Part shown: positions 51,408 to 60,490 of the stretch, piece by piece
Layout of the letters: each line of letters opens with the position of its first letter
How positions within the stretch are numbered: position 1 is the stretch's first letter
From: Rhodobacterales bacterium
Lineage (GTDB): Bacteria > Pseudomonadota > Alphaproteobacteria > Caulobacterales > Hyphomonadaceae
Reading direction: 5' to 3'
Length of the DNA stretch: 64,000 nucleotides
NCBI GenBank assembly: GCA_014763715.1
Contig: JACXUV010000001.1
Location: 62,001 to 126,000 of the forward strand
Program-made: the position numbers and the translations under genes
The notes under the pieces: generated by a model
Seen by the model: only the letters and a program-made list of their open reading frames with translations
The model's database searches: none
Told to the model about the DNA's origin: nothing

Positions 51408-52777
51408 CTCTGACCCTGACGAGCCTTGGGGGAGCGGGAACCGTTACAGGTTCGCGCCACCTTCTCGAACATGACGGACAGCGCCTGCTGATCGATTGCG
51501 GCCTGTTCCAGGGATTCAAGGGCTTGCGGGAGCGCAACTGGGCGCCCTTCCCCGTCGACCCGTCCTCGATCGACGCCATTGTCCTGACGCACGCCCATAT
51601 CGACCATAGCGGCTATCTGCCAAAACTGGTCAGGGAAGGCTATCGTGGCCCGATCTACTGTTCCGGGGCGACGAAGGACCTTTGCGAAATTCTTCTGCGC
51701 GACAGCGCATATATATCCGAGCGGGACGCCGAACGCGCAAACCGCTATCGCTACACAAAGCATGAGCCGGCAAAGCCGCTTTACACGGTGGCGGATGCCG
51801 AAGCTGCAATCGCGCAATTGGTGCCGGTTGCGTTCCATACAGATATCGCGCTCGACATCGGAGCCCGCGTCTACATGCGGCGCGCAGGCCATATTCTCGG
51901 CGCCTCCACGCTGGAAGTGAAATGGGGCGGGAAGACGATTGTCTTTTCCGGGGACCTCGGACGATATGATGACCCGTTCATGTTCGATCCCGAACCCGTC
52001 CGCAAGGCCGACTATGTCGTTATCGAGTCCACCTATGGGGACCGGACCCACCCGAAGACCGACCCCATGGAGCAGCTTGGCGAGGTCATCGGCCGTACCG
52101 TCAGCCGCGGCGGGACGGTCGTCATTCCGGCTTTTGCCGTCGGACGCGCCCAGCTGCTTCTCTATCATATCTGGATGCTGAAGAAGGCCGGACGCTTTGC
52201 AAACGTCGCGATCTATCTCGACAGCCCCATGGCCATCAACGCGACCGAGCTTCTTTGCGCCCACCTCGATGATCACAGATTTACACCCGATGTGTGCATG
52301 GAGACCTGCAACATTGCCAGTTATGCGCGTGACGTCGAAGCCTCCAAGGCGATCACAAGCGACCGCATGCCAAAGGTGGTGATCGCAGCGAGCGGCATGA
52401 TGACCGGCGGCCGGGTCCTGCATCATGTCGAAGCCTTTGGCGGGGACCGGAAGAACACGATCCTGTTCGCGGGCTACCAGGCGGCCGGGACGCGCGGCGC
52501 AAAGATCCTCGAAGGTGCCAGGTCAGTTCGCATGTTCGGCAAGGAAGTTGAGATCAGAGCGGAAATCGCCAGCCTCCCCGCCTTGTCAGCCCATGCCGAT
52601 GCCGATGAACTGATGAAATGGCTGGATGGCTTTGCGGCCCCGCCAGCCAGGACATTTATCGTTCACGGGGAACCGGAAGCCTCCAGCCATTTCCATGACA
52701 GGATACAGGAGGACCTGGGCTGGCCCAGCGATGTTGTCCGCATAGATCATACCTACGATCTCGCAGGAGGCGCTTGA
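51404..52777 (+). CDS. Beta-CASP metallo-beta-lactamase-fold RNase-like protein
   Basis: A 457-residue beta-CASP protein similar to the one at 18.5-19.9 kb. Motifs are LTHAHIDHSGYLPKL, RRAGHILGAST, FSGDLGRYDDP, ESTYGDRTH, DSPMAINATELL, AASGMMTGGRVLHHV and ALSAHADADEL, with HGEPEAS near the end. It probably cleaves RNA in the cytoplasm. The start overlaps the phosphoketolase stop and the stop overlaps the next gene's ribosome-site region, so it is made together with nucleotide enzymes. Confidence 0.92.
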   Translation: MTLTLTSLGGAGTVTGSRHLLEHDGQRLLIDCGLFQGFKGLRERNWAPFPVDPSSIDAIVLTHAHIDHSGYLPKLVREGYRGPIYCSGATKDLCEILLRDSAYISERDAERANRYRYTKHEPAKPLYTVADAEAAIAQLVPVAFHTDIALDIGARVYMRRAGHILGASTLEVKWGGKTIVFSGDLGRYDDPFMFDPEPVRKADYVVIESTYGDRTHPKTDPMEQLGEVIGRTVSRGGTVVIPAFAVGRAQLLLYHIWMLKKAGRFANVAIYLDSPMAINATELLCAHLDDHRFTPDVCMETCNIASYARDVEASKAITSDRMPKVVIAASGMMTGGRVLHHVEAFGGDRKNTILFAGYQAAGTRGAKILEGARSVRMFGKEVEIRAEIASLPALSAHADADELMKWLDGFAAPPARTFIVHGEPEASSHFHDRIQEDLGWPSDVVRIDHTYDLAGGA

Positions 52778-52779
52778 TC

Positions 52780-54306
52780 GTGCCCGGCGATCATGTTCCC
52801 GGCGGCCAGCCCCTGAAGGCCCGGCGCCTGAAATGGCACACCCAGGACGATGCCATCATCCTCATGCGCACCGACTGTCCGGTCTGCCGCGCCGAGGGCC
52901 TGACATCACGTTCCAGAATCCTTGTCACCTGTGGCACAAGATCGGTGATCGCCACGCTGCACCAGATCGAGGACGACTGGCTACCTATTTCTGAGGCGGG
53001 GCTTTCGGAAGCCGCCTGGAAGCGGCTCGGCGCTGTCCCGGGTGCAGACCTCAGCATTGCCCACGCACCGACGCTCCCATCCCTGTCCGATGTCCGCCAG
53101 CGGATGACCGGAAGACGGCTTGGCGCGGACGCTTTCGACAGGATCATCTCGGATATCGCATCGGGGAAATATTCCGATGTGCACCTAGCCGCTTTCATAT
53201 CCGCCTGCTCCACCCTGAAGCTCGATCTCGGGGAAATGAAAGCCCTGACACATGCCATGGTCGGGGCGGGCGAACGGCTGAGCTGGGATGCGGACCTGGT
53301 AATCGACAAGCATTGCATCGGAGGCCTGCCCGGCAATCGGACAACGCCGATCGTTGTGGCGATCCTTGCCAGTCAGGGCCTGACAATACCGAAGACCTCG
53401 TCGAGAGCCATCACGTCTCCAGCCGGAACCGCCGACACAATGGAAACTCTCACTCGCGTCGATCTGTCGATGTCCGAGATCCGCCGGGTTGTCGAAGCAG
53501 AGGGTGGATGCCTTGCCTGGGGCGGCGCCGTCCAGCTGAGCCCCGCCGACGACGTGCTTATCCGGATCGAGAGAGCTCTCGATATCGATGCCGAAGGCCA
53601 GCTGATCGCGTCCGTCCTGTCGAAGAAGATCGCTGCGGGCGCAACCCATGTCGTACTCGACCTGCCGGTTGGGCCGACCGCCAAATTGAGAAGCCGGCCG
53701 GATGCTGAAGCATTGATCGAACACATGACGGCGGTCGCCGGGGGGTTCGGCCTGCAGACCCGGTTTGTATTGAGCGACGGCAACCAGCCCGTCGGCCGCG
53801 GGATCGGTCCGGCCTTGGAAGCATGGGATGTCCTGCACGTCCTCCAGCGGCAACCGGCCGCGCCTCTCGACCTGCGGGCGCGCGCGATTACCCTTGCCGG
53901 GGCAGCGCTTGAACTTGCAGGCCGCGTGGCGGAAGGCCAGGGCGGAGACGTAGCCCGCGAGGCGCTTGATGACGGATCGGCCTGGTCGAAATTCCAGGCC
54001 ATATGCGAAGCGCAGGGCGGGCTTCGGGTCCCCCCTGTCGCGGACCACTCAGCCCCTCTCCTCCCCCGCCTTGCTGGCAGGCTGACGCGCATCGACAACC
54101 GCAAGCTTGCAAGACTCGCAAAACTTGCCGGCGCGCCGGAACGTCCTGCCGCCGGCGTTACCCTTCACAAGCGCCTTGGAGACTGGCTGAACCGGGACGA
54201 ACCCATTGCCACCATCCATGCCGAGGCGCCGGGCGAACTTGCCTATGCCAGGGATTATGCCCGCAGCCACACCGACATGTTCACCATTGAAAGCTCTCCA
54301 GAATGA
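52780..54306 (+). CDS. AMP phosphorylase-like enzyme (thymidine phosphorylase family)
   Basis: A 508-residue protein with an ~85-residue N-terminal extension followed by the nucleoside-phosphorylase core. DKHCIGGLPGNRTTPIVV and IPKTSSRAITSPAGTADTME are the signatures of archaeal AMP phosphorylases rather than DeoA (KHSTGGVGD type). Those enzymes turn NMP plus phosphate into ribose 1,5-bisphosphate and free base. CPVCRAEGL near the N-terminus is a possible metal-binding CxxC. GTG at 52780 is favoured by AGGAGG nine bases upstream; a TTG at 52774 is too close. No R15P isomerase or RuBisCO gene is present. Confidence 0.85.
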   Translation: MPGDHVPGGQPLKARRLKWHTQDDAIILMRTDCPVCRAEGLTSRSRILVTCGTRSVIATLHQIEDDWLPISEAGLSEAAWKRLGAVPGADLSIAHAPTLPSLSDVRQRMTGRRLGADAFDRIISDIASGKYSDVHLAAFISACSTLKLDLGEMKALTHAMVGAGERLSWDADLVIDKHCIGGLPGNRTTPIVVAILASQGLTIPKTSSRAITSPAGTADTMETLTRVDLSMSEIRRVVEAEGGCLAWGGAVQLSPADDVLIRIERALDIDAEGQLIASVLSKKIAAGATHVVLDLPVGPTAKLRSRPDAEALIEHMTAVAGGFGLQTRFVLSDGNQPVGRGIGPALEAWDVLHVLQRQPAAPLDLRARAITLAGAALELAGRVAEGQGGDVAREALDDGSAWSKFQAICEAQGGLRVPPVADHSAPLLPRLAGRLTRIDNRKLARLAKLAGAPERPAAGVTLHKRLGDWLNRDEPIATIHAEAPGELAYARDYARSHTDMFTIESSPE

Positions 54307-55199
54307 CGCTCTATATTCCCCTTCCAGGCAACACCGCCATGGCCAGCGAGCTCGCCCGGCTGACGGGGGGTGAACTGGGCACTCTTGCGGTCCGCCGGTT
54401 TCCCGATGAAGAAACCTATGTCCGCATTGAAACCGATGTCAGAGGAAAGCATGTCGATCTGGTCTGCACGCTTGCGCGCCCCGACCCTCAGTTGACCGGG
54501 CTCCTCTTTGCCGCCGCGACGGCCCGCGAGCTCGGCGCAGAATCCGTCGGACTGATTGCCCCCTATCTCGCTTACATGCGCCAGGACCGGCGATTTTCCG
54601 AAGGAGAGTCCGTGTCAGCACGGCATTTTGCCCGGATGCTGTCGAGCGTTTTCGACCGGCTGGTCACCGTGGATCCGCATTTGCACCGGATACATGATCT
54701 GGGAGAAATCTTCCCGATCGCCACACGGGTTGTCCATGCAGCACCTGCCCTTGCCGACTGGATCTGGCAGAATGTTGAACCCCCCCTCGTGATCGGACCC
54801 GATTCCGAAAGCGAGCAATGGGTATCCGATGTGGCCTCCCGGGCGGGCGCGCCTTACCTGGTCCTTTCCAAGACACGCCACGGCGACCGTGATGTCGAAA
54901 TCGCGGCGCCTGGCCTCGCCGATTGGGCCGGACGGCAACCAGTCCTGATCGATGACATCGTCTCTTCCGGACGGACGATGATCGAGGCTGCCCGGCATTT
55001 CCAGTCAGCTGGCTTCCCGAAGCCCGTCTGCGTCGTGGTACATGCAATCTTCGCCGATCAATCCTATGCGAGCCTTCAAACCGTCGCCTCCCGGATCGTC
55101 TCCACCAACAGCGTCCGTCATCCGTCTGCTGAAATATCCATCGCGCCCCTCCTGGTTGAGACTGGCAAGGCAAACACAGGCGCCTTCGGGTCGCACTGA
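54303..55199 (+). CDS. prs: Ribose-phosphate diphosphokinase (PRPP synthetase) family
   Basis: A 298-residue protein, slightly shorter than housekeeping Prs (~310). RRFPDEETYVRIETDVRG, LIAPYLAYMRQDRRFSEGES and VTVDPHLHRIHD are the ATP-binding and flexible-loop blocks; VLIDDIVSSGRTMIEAA is the PRPP loop. It would make PRPP and AMP from ribose 5-phosphate and ATP. It is the last gene of the operon, overlapping the phosphorylase stop by four bases, and is followed by a terminator-like hairpin. Confidence 0.92.
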   Translation: MTLYIPLPGNTAMASELARLTGGELGTLAVRRFPDEETYVRIETDVRGKHVDLVCTLARPDPQLTGLLFAAATARELGAESVGLIAPYLAYMRQDRRFSEGESVSARHFARMLSSVFDRLVTVDPHLHRIHDLGEIFPIATRVVHAAPALADWIWQNVEPPLVIGPDSESEQWVSDVASRAGAPYLVLSKTRHGDRDVEIAAPGLADWAGRQPVLIDDIVSSGRTMIEAARHFQSAGFPKPVCVVVHAIFADQSYASLQTVASRIVSTNSVRHPSAEISIAPLLVETGKANTGAFGSH

Positions 55200-55336
55200 A
55201 GACCGGCAGGAATTGCTGGCGGTGTCCCCCAAGGGAACGAAGCCTCGCATATGTGGAAGATCCAGAGAGGGCGAGACGGTCCGCCTGAACTACAAGGCGG
55301 ATCCTACCCGCCATCCCGGCCGTTCGGCCTCCGCGG

Positions 55337-55375
55337 GCCGGGCTCTTCCGGTGGAAGGCTCTCGGCACTTTTTTT
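55337..55375 (+). terminator. Rho-independent terminator-like hairpin
   Basis: GCCGGGCTCTTCC and GGAAGGCTCTCGGC can fold into an imperfect stem with a tight CTTCC-GGT-GGAAG tip, followed by CAC and seven T. It lies ~140 bases after the PRPP synthetase gene and separates that operon from the porin gene. Confidence 0.55.
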
Positions 55376-55441
55376 GAGGGGTCATGCTACCAAGTGCGTA
55401 GTGGAGGCAGATGATAAATACCTGAATCGAGGGGGTGAACC

Positions 55442-56785
55442 ATGACCTGCGCCAAATATCGATCTGTGGCCCTTGCGACAGTGGCCCTGATCGGACTGCC
55501 GGCACTTGCCCAGGAGACACAGGAACAATCCCCTCCCGATCCGCAGACAGCCGCGCTTCTGGAACGGATCGAACAGCTGGAGGCCGAACTGGCGGATCTT
55601 CGCGGTGTGGTCCTGCAATCGACCGAAACGGCCAGCAAGGCGGAAGCCGCGGCCCAGGACGCAGTCGACCGGATTGCCGAGGTACAGGATCAGACATCTC
55701 CCGCTCCGTCCTATGCCGTCTCGCCCGGCATGCCCGACACGAAGTGGCACCTTGCCGGTTATGCCGATGTCGGGTTCGTCGGCGGTGACACGCCCGGACC
55801 GGATAGCTTCGTCAGCGGCAAGTTCAATCCCGCCCTACATTTCCAGTACAAGGATTTCCTCCTCTTTGAAGGAGAATTCGAATACGCGACGACTGGTGAT
55901 GGCGAAACGGAATCGGAACTCGAGTACTCTCAGATCGATCTTGTATTGAATGACCATACTGTCTTGGTCGTTGGGAAATATCTAAGCCCGATCGGCCAGT
56001 TTCAGGAACGGCTTCATCCGAGCTGGATCAACAAGGTACAGGGCGCACCTGCCGGGTTCGGGCATGATGGCGTTCAGCCGACGAGTGATACCGGTGTCCA
56101 GCTGCGGGGCTCGATCCCGGCCGGCGTCACCCGCCTGACTTACGCTCTGGCTGTCGGCAACGGGCCCCGCACAACGTCTGAGGGCGGTGTCGAACTCATG
56201 GGGATGGGGAGCGACGACAATTCAAACAAATCGGTCGGTGGACGGATTGGATTTTTCCCGATGCCGGCCCTGGAGGTCGGTGGCTCCTACCTGACCTCAC
56301 GTGTCGACGGCATCATGAACCCTGACATGCCGGTTCCTGCCGGCTCAGGACTTCCGCTTGATGCCCGCTTTCAATTGTGGGGCGTTGACGCGGCCTATAC
56401 GAAGGGACCGGTTGCGGCTCGGTTCGAATACCTGAAATCCGAACGCGGCAAACTCTTCACGGCAACAGATGAAGAGCCTGATGGTGTCCTGTTGCCGGAT
56501 CTTAAAATGGAGGCCTGGTATGGACAATTGTCATACCGCCTGTCCGGTTTCAGCGACTCCGAATTCATCCACAGGCTTGAGCCCGTTGTCCGGTACGGGG
56601 AGTTCAGTATCAGCGGGCACCCCGAACTTGAGGAAGAAAACGCCCAGAACCGCCTGAATGCCGGACTGAACTACTGGCTGGCACCGACCATTGTCGCCAA
56701 AGCGGGCCTGGAGTGGCGGGATTACACAGTGCCCGGCGTCCCGGACGAAACGCTCATCCAGTTCCAGCTTGGTTACGGGTTCTGA
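55442..56785 (+). CDS. Outer-membrane porin with N-terminal coiled coil
   Basis: A 447-residue protein with a signal peptide (ALATVALIGLPALAQE), a short coiled coil (residues ~30-75, LERIEQLEAELADLRG) and a beta-barrel ending in the aromatic YGF that guides outer-membrane insertion. Alternating hydrophobic strands (WHLAGYADVGFVGG; FLLFEGEFEYA) are typical of phosphate-porin-like barrels. GAGGGGG precedes the ATG. The position before cytochromes and CusCBA suggests a role in the resistance unit; the solute is unknown. Confidence 0.83.
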   Translation: MTCAKYRSVALATVALIGLPALAQETQEQSPPDPQTAALLERIEQLEAELADLRGVVLQSTETASKAEAAAQDAVDRIAEVQDQTSPAPSYAVSPGMPDTKWHLAGYADVGFVGGDTPGPDSFVSGKFNPALHFQYKDFLLFEGEFEYATTGDGETESELEYSQIDLVLNDHTVLVVGKYLSPIGQFQERLHPSWINKVQGAPAGFGHDGVQPTSDTGVQLRGSIPAGVTRLTYALAVGNGPRTTSEGGVELMGMGSDDNSNKSVGGRIGFFPMPALEVGGSYLTSRVDGIMNPDMPVPAGSGLPLDARFQLWGVDAAYTKGPVAARFEYLKSERGKLFTATDEEPDGVLLPDLKMEAWYGQLSYRLSGFSDSEFIHRLEPVVRYGEFSISGHPELEEENAQNRLNAGLNYWLAPTIVAKAGLEWRDYTVPGVPDETLIQFQLGYGF

Positions 56786-56806
56786 TCCCGAAGAAAGGAG
56801 GACATG

Positions 56807-57133
56807 ATGAAGTCCTGCATATTTCCCGCCTTTACCCTGGCAACCATCCTCCTGACAGGTGGGCCAGCGGCGATCGCCCAGTCAGGGCCCGAAGAAACGC
56901 CCGCGGCGGAGAGCGAGGCCGACACCGATCCAATGCAGGATCCGATGCAGGTCGTACGCGGAGCGAAAGCCTGGAACGAAACCTGTTCGCGTTGCCACAA
57001 TCTCCGCTCACCCAGTGAGCTGACCGACGAGGAATGGGACGTTTCGGTCACGCATATGCGGGTGCGCGGCAACCTTCCCGCCTCCGACGTGCGGGACATC
57101 CTGGCCTTTCTGCAAGCCAGCAACAATCAATAA
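56807..57133 (+). CDS. Small periplasmic c-type cytochrome
   Basis: A 108-residue secreted protein (signal ends AAIAQ) with one haem site CSRCH, a Met/Asp-rich spacer (DTDPMQDPMQ) before it, and the axial methionine candidate in VTHMRVRGNLP. The fold resembles short cytochromes annotated as thiosulfate- or quinohemoprotein-like subunits. AGGAGG is five bases before the second of two adjacent ATGs, taken as start. It is followed 25 bases later by a second cytochrome. Confidence 0.85.
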   Translation: MKSCIFPAFTLATILLTGGPAAIAQSGPEETPAAESEADTDPMQDPMQVVRGAKAWNETCSRCHNLRSPSELTDEEWDVSVTHMRVRGNLPASDVRDILAFLQASNNQ

Positions 57134-57158
57134 TCCCTTCTCTTAAAGGATGCGTCTC

Positions 57159-57527
57159 ATGCCTTTCCCCAAAAAGACCGCACGTTTCGGCCTGTCCGCC
57201 CTGATGGCTGTCATGGTCCTTGCGGCGCAAGCAAGCGCGCAGGAAGACCCCGATCCCGCGCGTGGCAAGAGGGTCTATCGCGGGACATGTATTGCCTGCC
57301 ACGGCCCGACGGGCAAGGGCGGCATCCCGGGAACCCCCGACTTCACGAAGGGCAATGGCGTCCTGTCACAGGATGACAGTGTTCTGACCGATCACATCCG
57401 GAACGGATTCCGGAGCAAGGGGTCGACCATGCCCATGCCGGCAAAGGGCGGAAATCCGAAACTGACCGATCAGGATATCCAGAATGTCCTGGCTTACCTG
57501 CACGAGGAGTTCGGCGAGGAGAATTGA
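57159..57527 (+). CDS. Small periplasmic c-type cytochrome
   Basis: A 122-residue secreted protein (signal ends AAQASAQE) with haem site CIACHGPTGKGG and axial methionine in GSTMPMPAKGG. It is a class I cytochrome of the c5/cbb3-associated type. AAAGGA lies eight bases before the ATG at 57159; another ATG nine bases earlier sits on the ribosome site. Together with the preceding cytochrome it could form a short electron chain. Confidence 0.9.
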   Translation: MPFPKKTARFGLSALMAVMVLAAQASAQEDPDPARGKRVYRGTCIACHGPTGKGGIPGTPDFTKGNGVLSQDDSVLTDHIRNGFRSKGSTMPMPAKGGNPKLTDQDIQNVLAYLHEEFGEEN

Positions 57528-57672
57528 TATGCGCCGGCGCGGCCTTTCCAGCGGCAAGCCGATCGCATCCGCGGCCCCGGATCTCCGGGTCCTGTCGCCG
57601 ACCGGACCCATCCTCTGCCTCTGACGCTCGAGATCGTCCGTACAGAAACCCGAAAAGCGGAGAAAAGGCCCC

Positions 57673-58920
57673 GTGAAATATAGACACCTGCTTGCAGCGC
57701 TCCTTCTGGGCAGTGCGATAGCCTTTCCATCGGGCGGCCTTGCACTTGCGCAAGCGCCCCTGACCCTGCCGGAAGCTGTCGACATCGCGCTCGGTGCCGA
57801 TGATCCGAGCGTCGCAAGGCTGGAACAGGAAGCGCTTGCCTTTGACGACAAGGCGGTCGCCGAGAGCCAGTTGCCCGATCCGGTTGTCAGCGCCCAGATC
57901 GCCAATGTCCCGTTTCCCAGCCTCGACTATGACCGGGAACCGATGACGCAGCTGAAATTCGGCGTGCGCCAGGCGCTTCCAAAAGGTGAGACGCTTGCCC
58001 TGGCGCGTGAAAAACAGACGGCTCAGGCACAAAGCGCACGGTTTCACAAATCCCTGCAGGAACAGCAAATTGCTCTTGAAGCGCGCCAGACCTGGCTTGA
58101 GCTCTCCTATTGGCGCGATGCGCGAAGGCTCACGCTTGAAAGTCAGCGCAAGGTCAGTGAACTTGGCGGCGTCGCCCAGGCCGACTATGCCAGCGGCCGG
58201 TCTTCCCTGCAGAATGTCCTGCGCATTGATCTGGAAACCTCTTCGCTGGACGCGCGGCTTGTCGACATCCAGCGCAATGAGGACCGGGCCAGGGCAGACC
58301 TGATCCGGCTGATCGGCCCCCTGGAAGGGGCGAGGCCGCTTGCATCAGGCGCCCCCATTCTCCCCCCGGTCACCGGTGAAGATCTCATTCGGGAACGCCT
58401 TGCCAGCCATCCCTCGCTCCGGGCTCTTGATGCCAGCGTCACATCGAAGAGCCGGGACGTCGACATTGCTGCGGAACAATACAAGCCGGGTATCAGTTTC
58501 GATGCCCAATACGGCATCCGGGACTCGCGGTCGGACTTCGGATCCGTCGGGGTCGCCGTCTCGCTCCCCCTCTTTTCGAAAAAGAACAAGGATTATGCCC
58601 TGCGCGCGACAAAGCGGCTGCGCGAAGCGGAGAGACTGGCGCGGGACACACAGGCCCTGGAACTCGAACGTGCGCTGCGCCGGGACTGGGCGCAATATAC
58701 GCGCCTGGGCGAACAGATAGAGGTCTATGAAACCGATGTCCTCGATCGTGCCCGGGACACCCGCGAAGCAGCCATGGCCGCCTACGGCAACAATCTTGCC
58801 GATTTTGCCGAACTCGTCCGCGCAGAACTCGCCGTTCTGGATACGGAACTGACTCTCAGCCGGCTGAGAGTCGACCGGCTGCAGGCGCAGGCAAACCTTC
58901 TGTTCCTGAGTGGAGACTAG
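57673..58920 (+). CDS. cusC: TolC-family outer-membrane channel (CusC-like)
   Basis: A 415-residue outer-membrane efflux protein starting at GTG, with signal peptide (GLALAQ) and two OEP repeats of long helices (YWRDARRLTLESQRKVSELG; LERALRRDWAQYTRLGEQIE). It is the first gene of the RND efflux set; the stop codon is one base before the adaptor start. Confidence 0.9.
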   Translation: MKYRHLLAALLLGSAIAFPSGGLALAQAPLTLPEAVDIALGADDPSVARLEQEALAFDDKAVAESQLPDPVVSAQIANVPFPSLDYDREPMTQLKFGVRQALPKGETLALAREKQTAQAQSARFHKSLQEQQIALEARQTWLELSYWRDARRLTLESQRKVSELGGVAQADYASGRSSLQNVLRIDLETSSLDARLVDIQRNEDRARADLIRLIGPLEGARPLASGAPILPPVTGEDLIRERLASHPSLRALDASVTSKSRDVDIAAEQYKPGISFDAQYGIRDSRSDFGSVGVAVSLPLFSKKNKDYALRATKRLREAERLARDTQALELERALRRDWAQYTRLGEQIEVYETDVLDRARDTREAAMAAYGNNLADFAELVRAELAVLDTELTLSRLRVDRLQAQANLLFLSGD

Positions 58921-58921
58921 C

Positions 58922-60490
58922 ATGCGTAACACAAAGCTTATCCTGCTCGCGGCCGCATTCGGTCTCGGGCTTGGCGCCGGGGCCGTGGTCATGAGCCTGG
59001 TCAGCGGTAGCGCCGATCAGGCATCCGGGAAGCAGCCTTCAGCAGAAAGGAAGCCCCTCTACTGGGCCGCGCCAATGGACAAGAGTTACCGCAGCGACTC
59101 TCCCGGCCTGTCGCCCATGGGGATGGAGCTTATTCCGGTTTATGCCGATGACGAGAGTGAGGGCGACGATCGCAACCTCGTCAGGATCAATCCGGCAGTC
59201 GAGAACAATATCGGGGTCAGGACAGCGATTGTCGCCACCAGCGAAGCGCTTCCCGCCGTCGAAACCGTCGGCACGGTCCAGATCGACGACGACAATACCT
59301 CGGTTGTGGACGTTCGGACCGAAGGCTGGATCGAAAACATGCCCGTCAAGGCGATCGGCGACGAGGTGAGAAAGGGACAATTGCTGTTCCAGATCTATTC
59401 GCGCCCCCTCGTCAGTGCGCAGGACGAGTATCTGCAGGCGACGCGCATGGGCAACCAGAACCTGATCACGGCCACAAAATCACGGCTGGTTTCCCTCGGC
59501 ATGAGTAACCGCGCCATCGAGAGCCTGAAGGAGAGCGGCCAGTCCGAGCGCCTGCTGAATGTCTATTCTCCGAGAAGCGGCATCGTCACGCAGATGGGCG
59601 CTGGCGAAGGTGGGTTCGTCAAACCCGGCATGAACGTGCTCAAGATCGCCGACCTCAGAACGGTCTGGGCAATTGCCGATGTCTATGAAGACCAGGTCCA
59701 CCAGGTCCGTCCCGGTCAGGAAGTCACCATGCGGATGAGTGGGATGCCCGGCCGCGAATGGAAAGGCCTCGTTGAATATATTTACCCGACCGTCAACGCC
59801 CGGGCGCGGACCGTTCAGGTCCGGATCAGCTTTGACAACAAGGACGGGCTGCTGAGACCGGACATGTTTGTGCGTCTCAGGATCGAAACCAGCTCCGACG
59901 TTCCGTCCGCAGACGCATCGGACAAGGTCGTCATTCCGCGCGAAGCGCTCATCCGGACCGGACGCACCGAACGCGTCATCCTGGCGCTGGGAGATGGCAG
60001 GTACCAACCGGCCCAGGTGGTGTCCGGCCGTGAAATCGGGGACGATATCGAAATCTTGTCCGGTCTGGCCGCCGGGGAAAGAATTGTCGTCTCATCGCAA
60101 TTCCTGCTCGACTCCGAAGCGAGCCTGCGCGGAACCATGCTGAGGCTGACGGCCGGCCAGGACGAAGATGCGCCCATGAATATGGGTTCGTCATCCGAAA
60201 TGCGGCAGGAAGGCGCGCCAGAAACACAGCCCGCCGATACGGCGCAGACTCGCGGCATGGTCGTATCTGTCATGCAGGCGCATGGCATGGTGACCATCGA
60301 GCACGCCCCGGTCGAAGCCCTCGGCTGGCCATCCATGACCATGGCGTTTGTGACGGATCCGGCTCTGCTGAAAGACATCGGCAAGGGAGACAATGTCGAC
60401 ATTACAGTCAGGGCCGCGCCGGACGACAATGGAAATTACGTCCTCTCGGACATCCGCAAGATCTCGCCGGCCCGGGTGGACGCACAATGA
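58922..60490 (+). CDS. cusB: CusB-like RND adaptor with heavy-metal-binding and CusF domains
   Basis: A 522-residue membrane-fusion protein. After the anchor (LAAAFGLGLGAGAVVM) comes a heavy-metal-binding domain (YWAAPMDKSYRSDSPG, SPMGMELIPVY). The lipoyl/barrel core follows (residues ~95-420). A C-terminal CusF-like domain (GMVVSVMQAHGMVTIEH, GWPSMTMAF) has the H, W, M, M copper-site pattern. The chaperone is thus covalently attached to the pump. GGAG is six bases upstream of the ATG; the stop overlaps cusA. Confidence 0.95.
   Translation: MRNTKLILLAAAFGLGLGAGAVVMSLVSGSADQASGKQPSAERKPLYWAAPMDKSYRSDSPGLSPMGMELIPVYADDESEGDDRNLVRINPAVENNIGVRTAIVATSEALPAVETVGTVQIDDDNTSVVDVRTEGWIENMPVKAIGDEVRKGQLLFQIYSRPLVSAQDEYLQATRMGNQNLITATKSRLVSLGMSNRAIESLKESGQSERLLNVYSPRSGIVTQMGAGEGGFVKPGMNVLKIADLRTVWAIADVYEDQVHQVRPGQEVTMRMSGMPGREWKGLVEYIYPTVNARARTVQVRISFDNKDGLLRPDMFVRLRIETSSDVPSADASDKVVIPREALIRTGRTERVILALGDGRYQPAQVVSGREIGDDIEILSGLAAGERIVVSSQFLLDSEASLRGTMLRLTAGQDEDAPMNMGSSSEMRQEGAPETQPADTAQTRGMVVSVMQAHGMVTIEHAPVEALGWPSMTMAFVTDPALLKDIGKGDNVDITVRAAPDDNGNYVLSDIRKISPARVDAQ

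Noticed and set aside
51068-52426. 452-residue leftward open frame over the phosphoketolase and beta-CASP genes
   Set aside because: Antisense to two genes with clear catalytic motifs; no recognisable domain.
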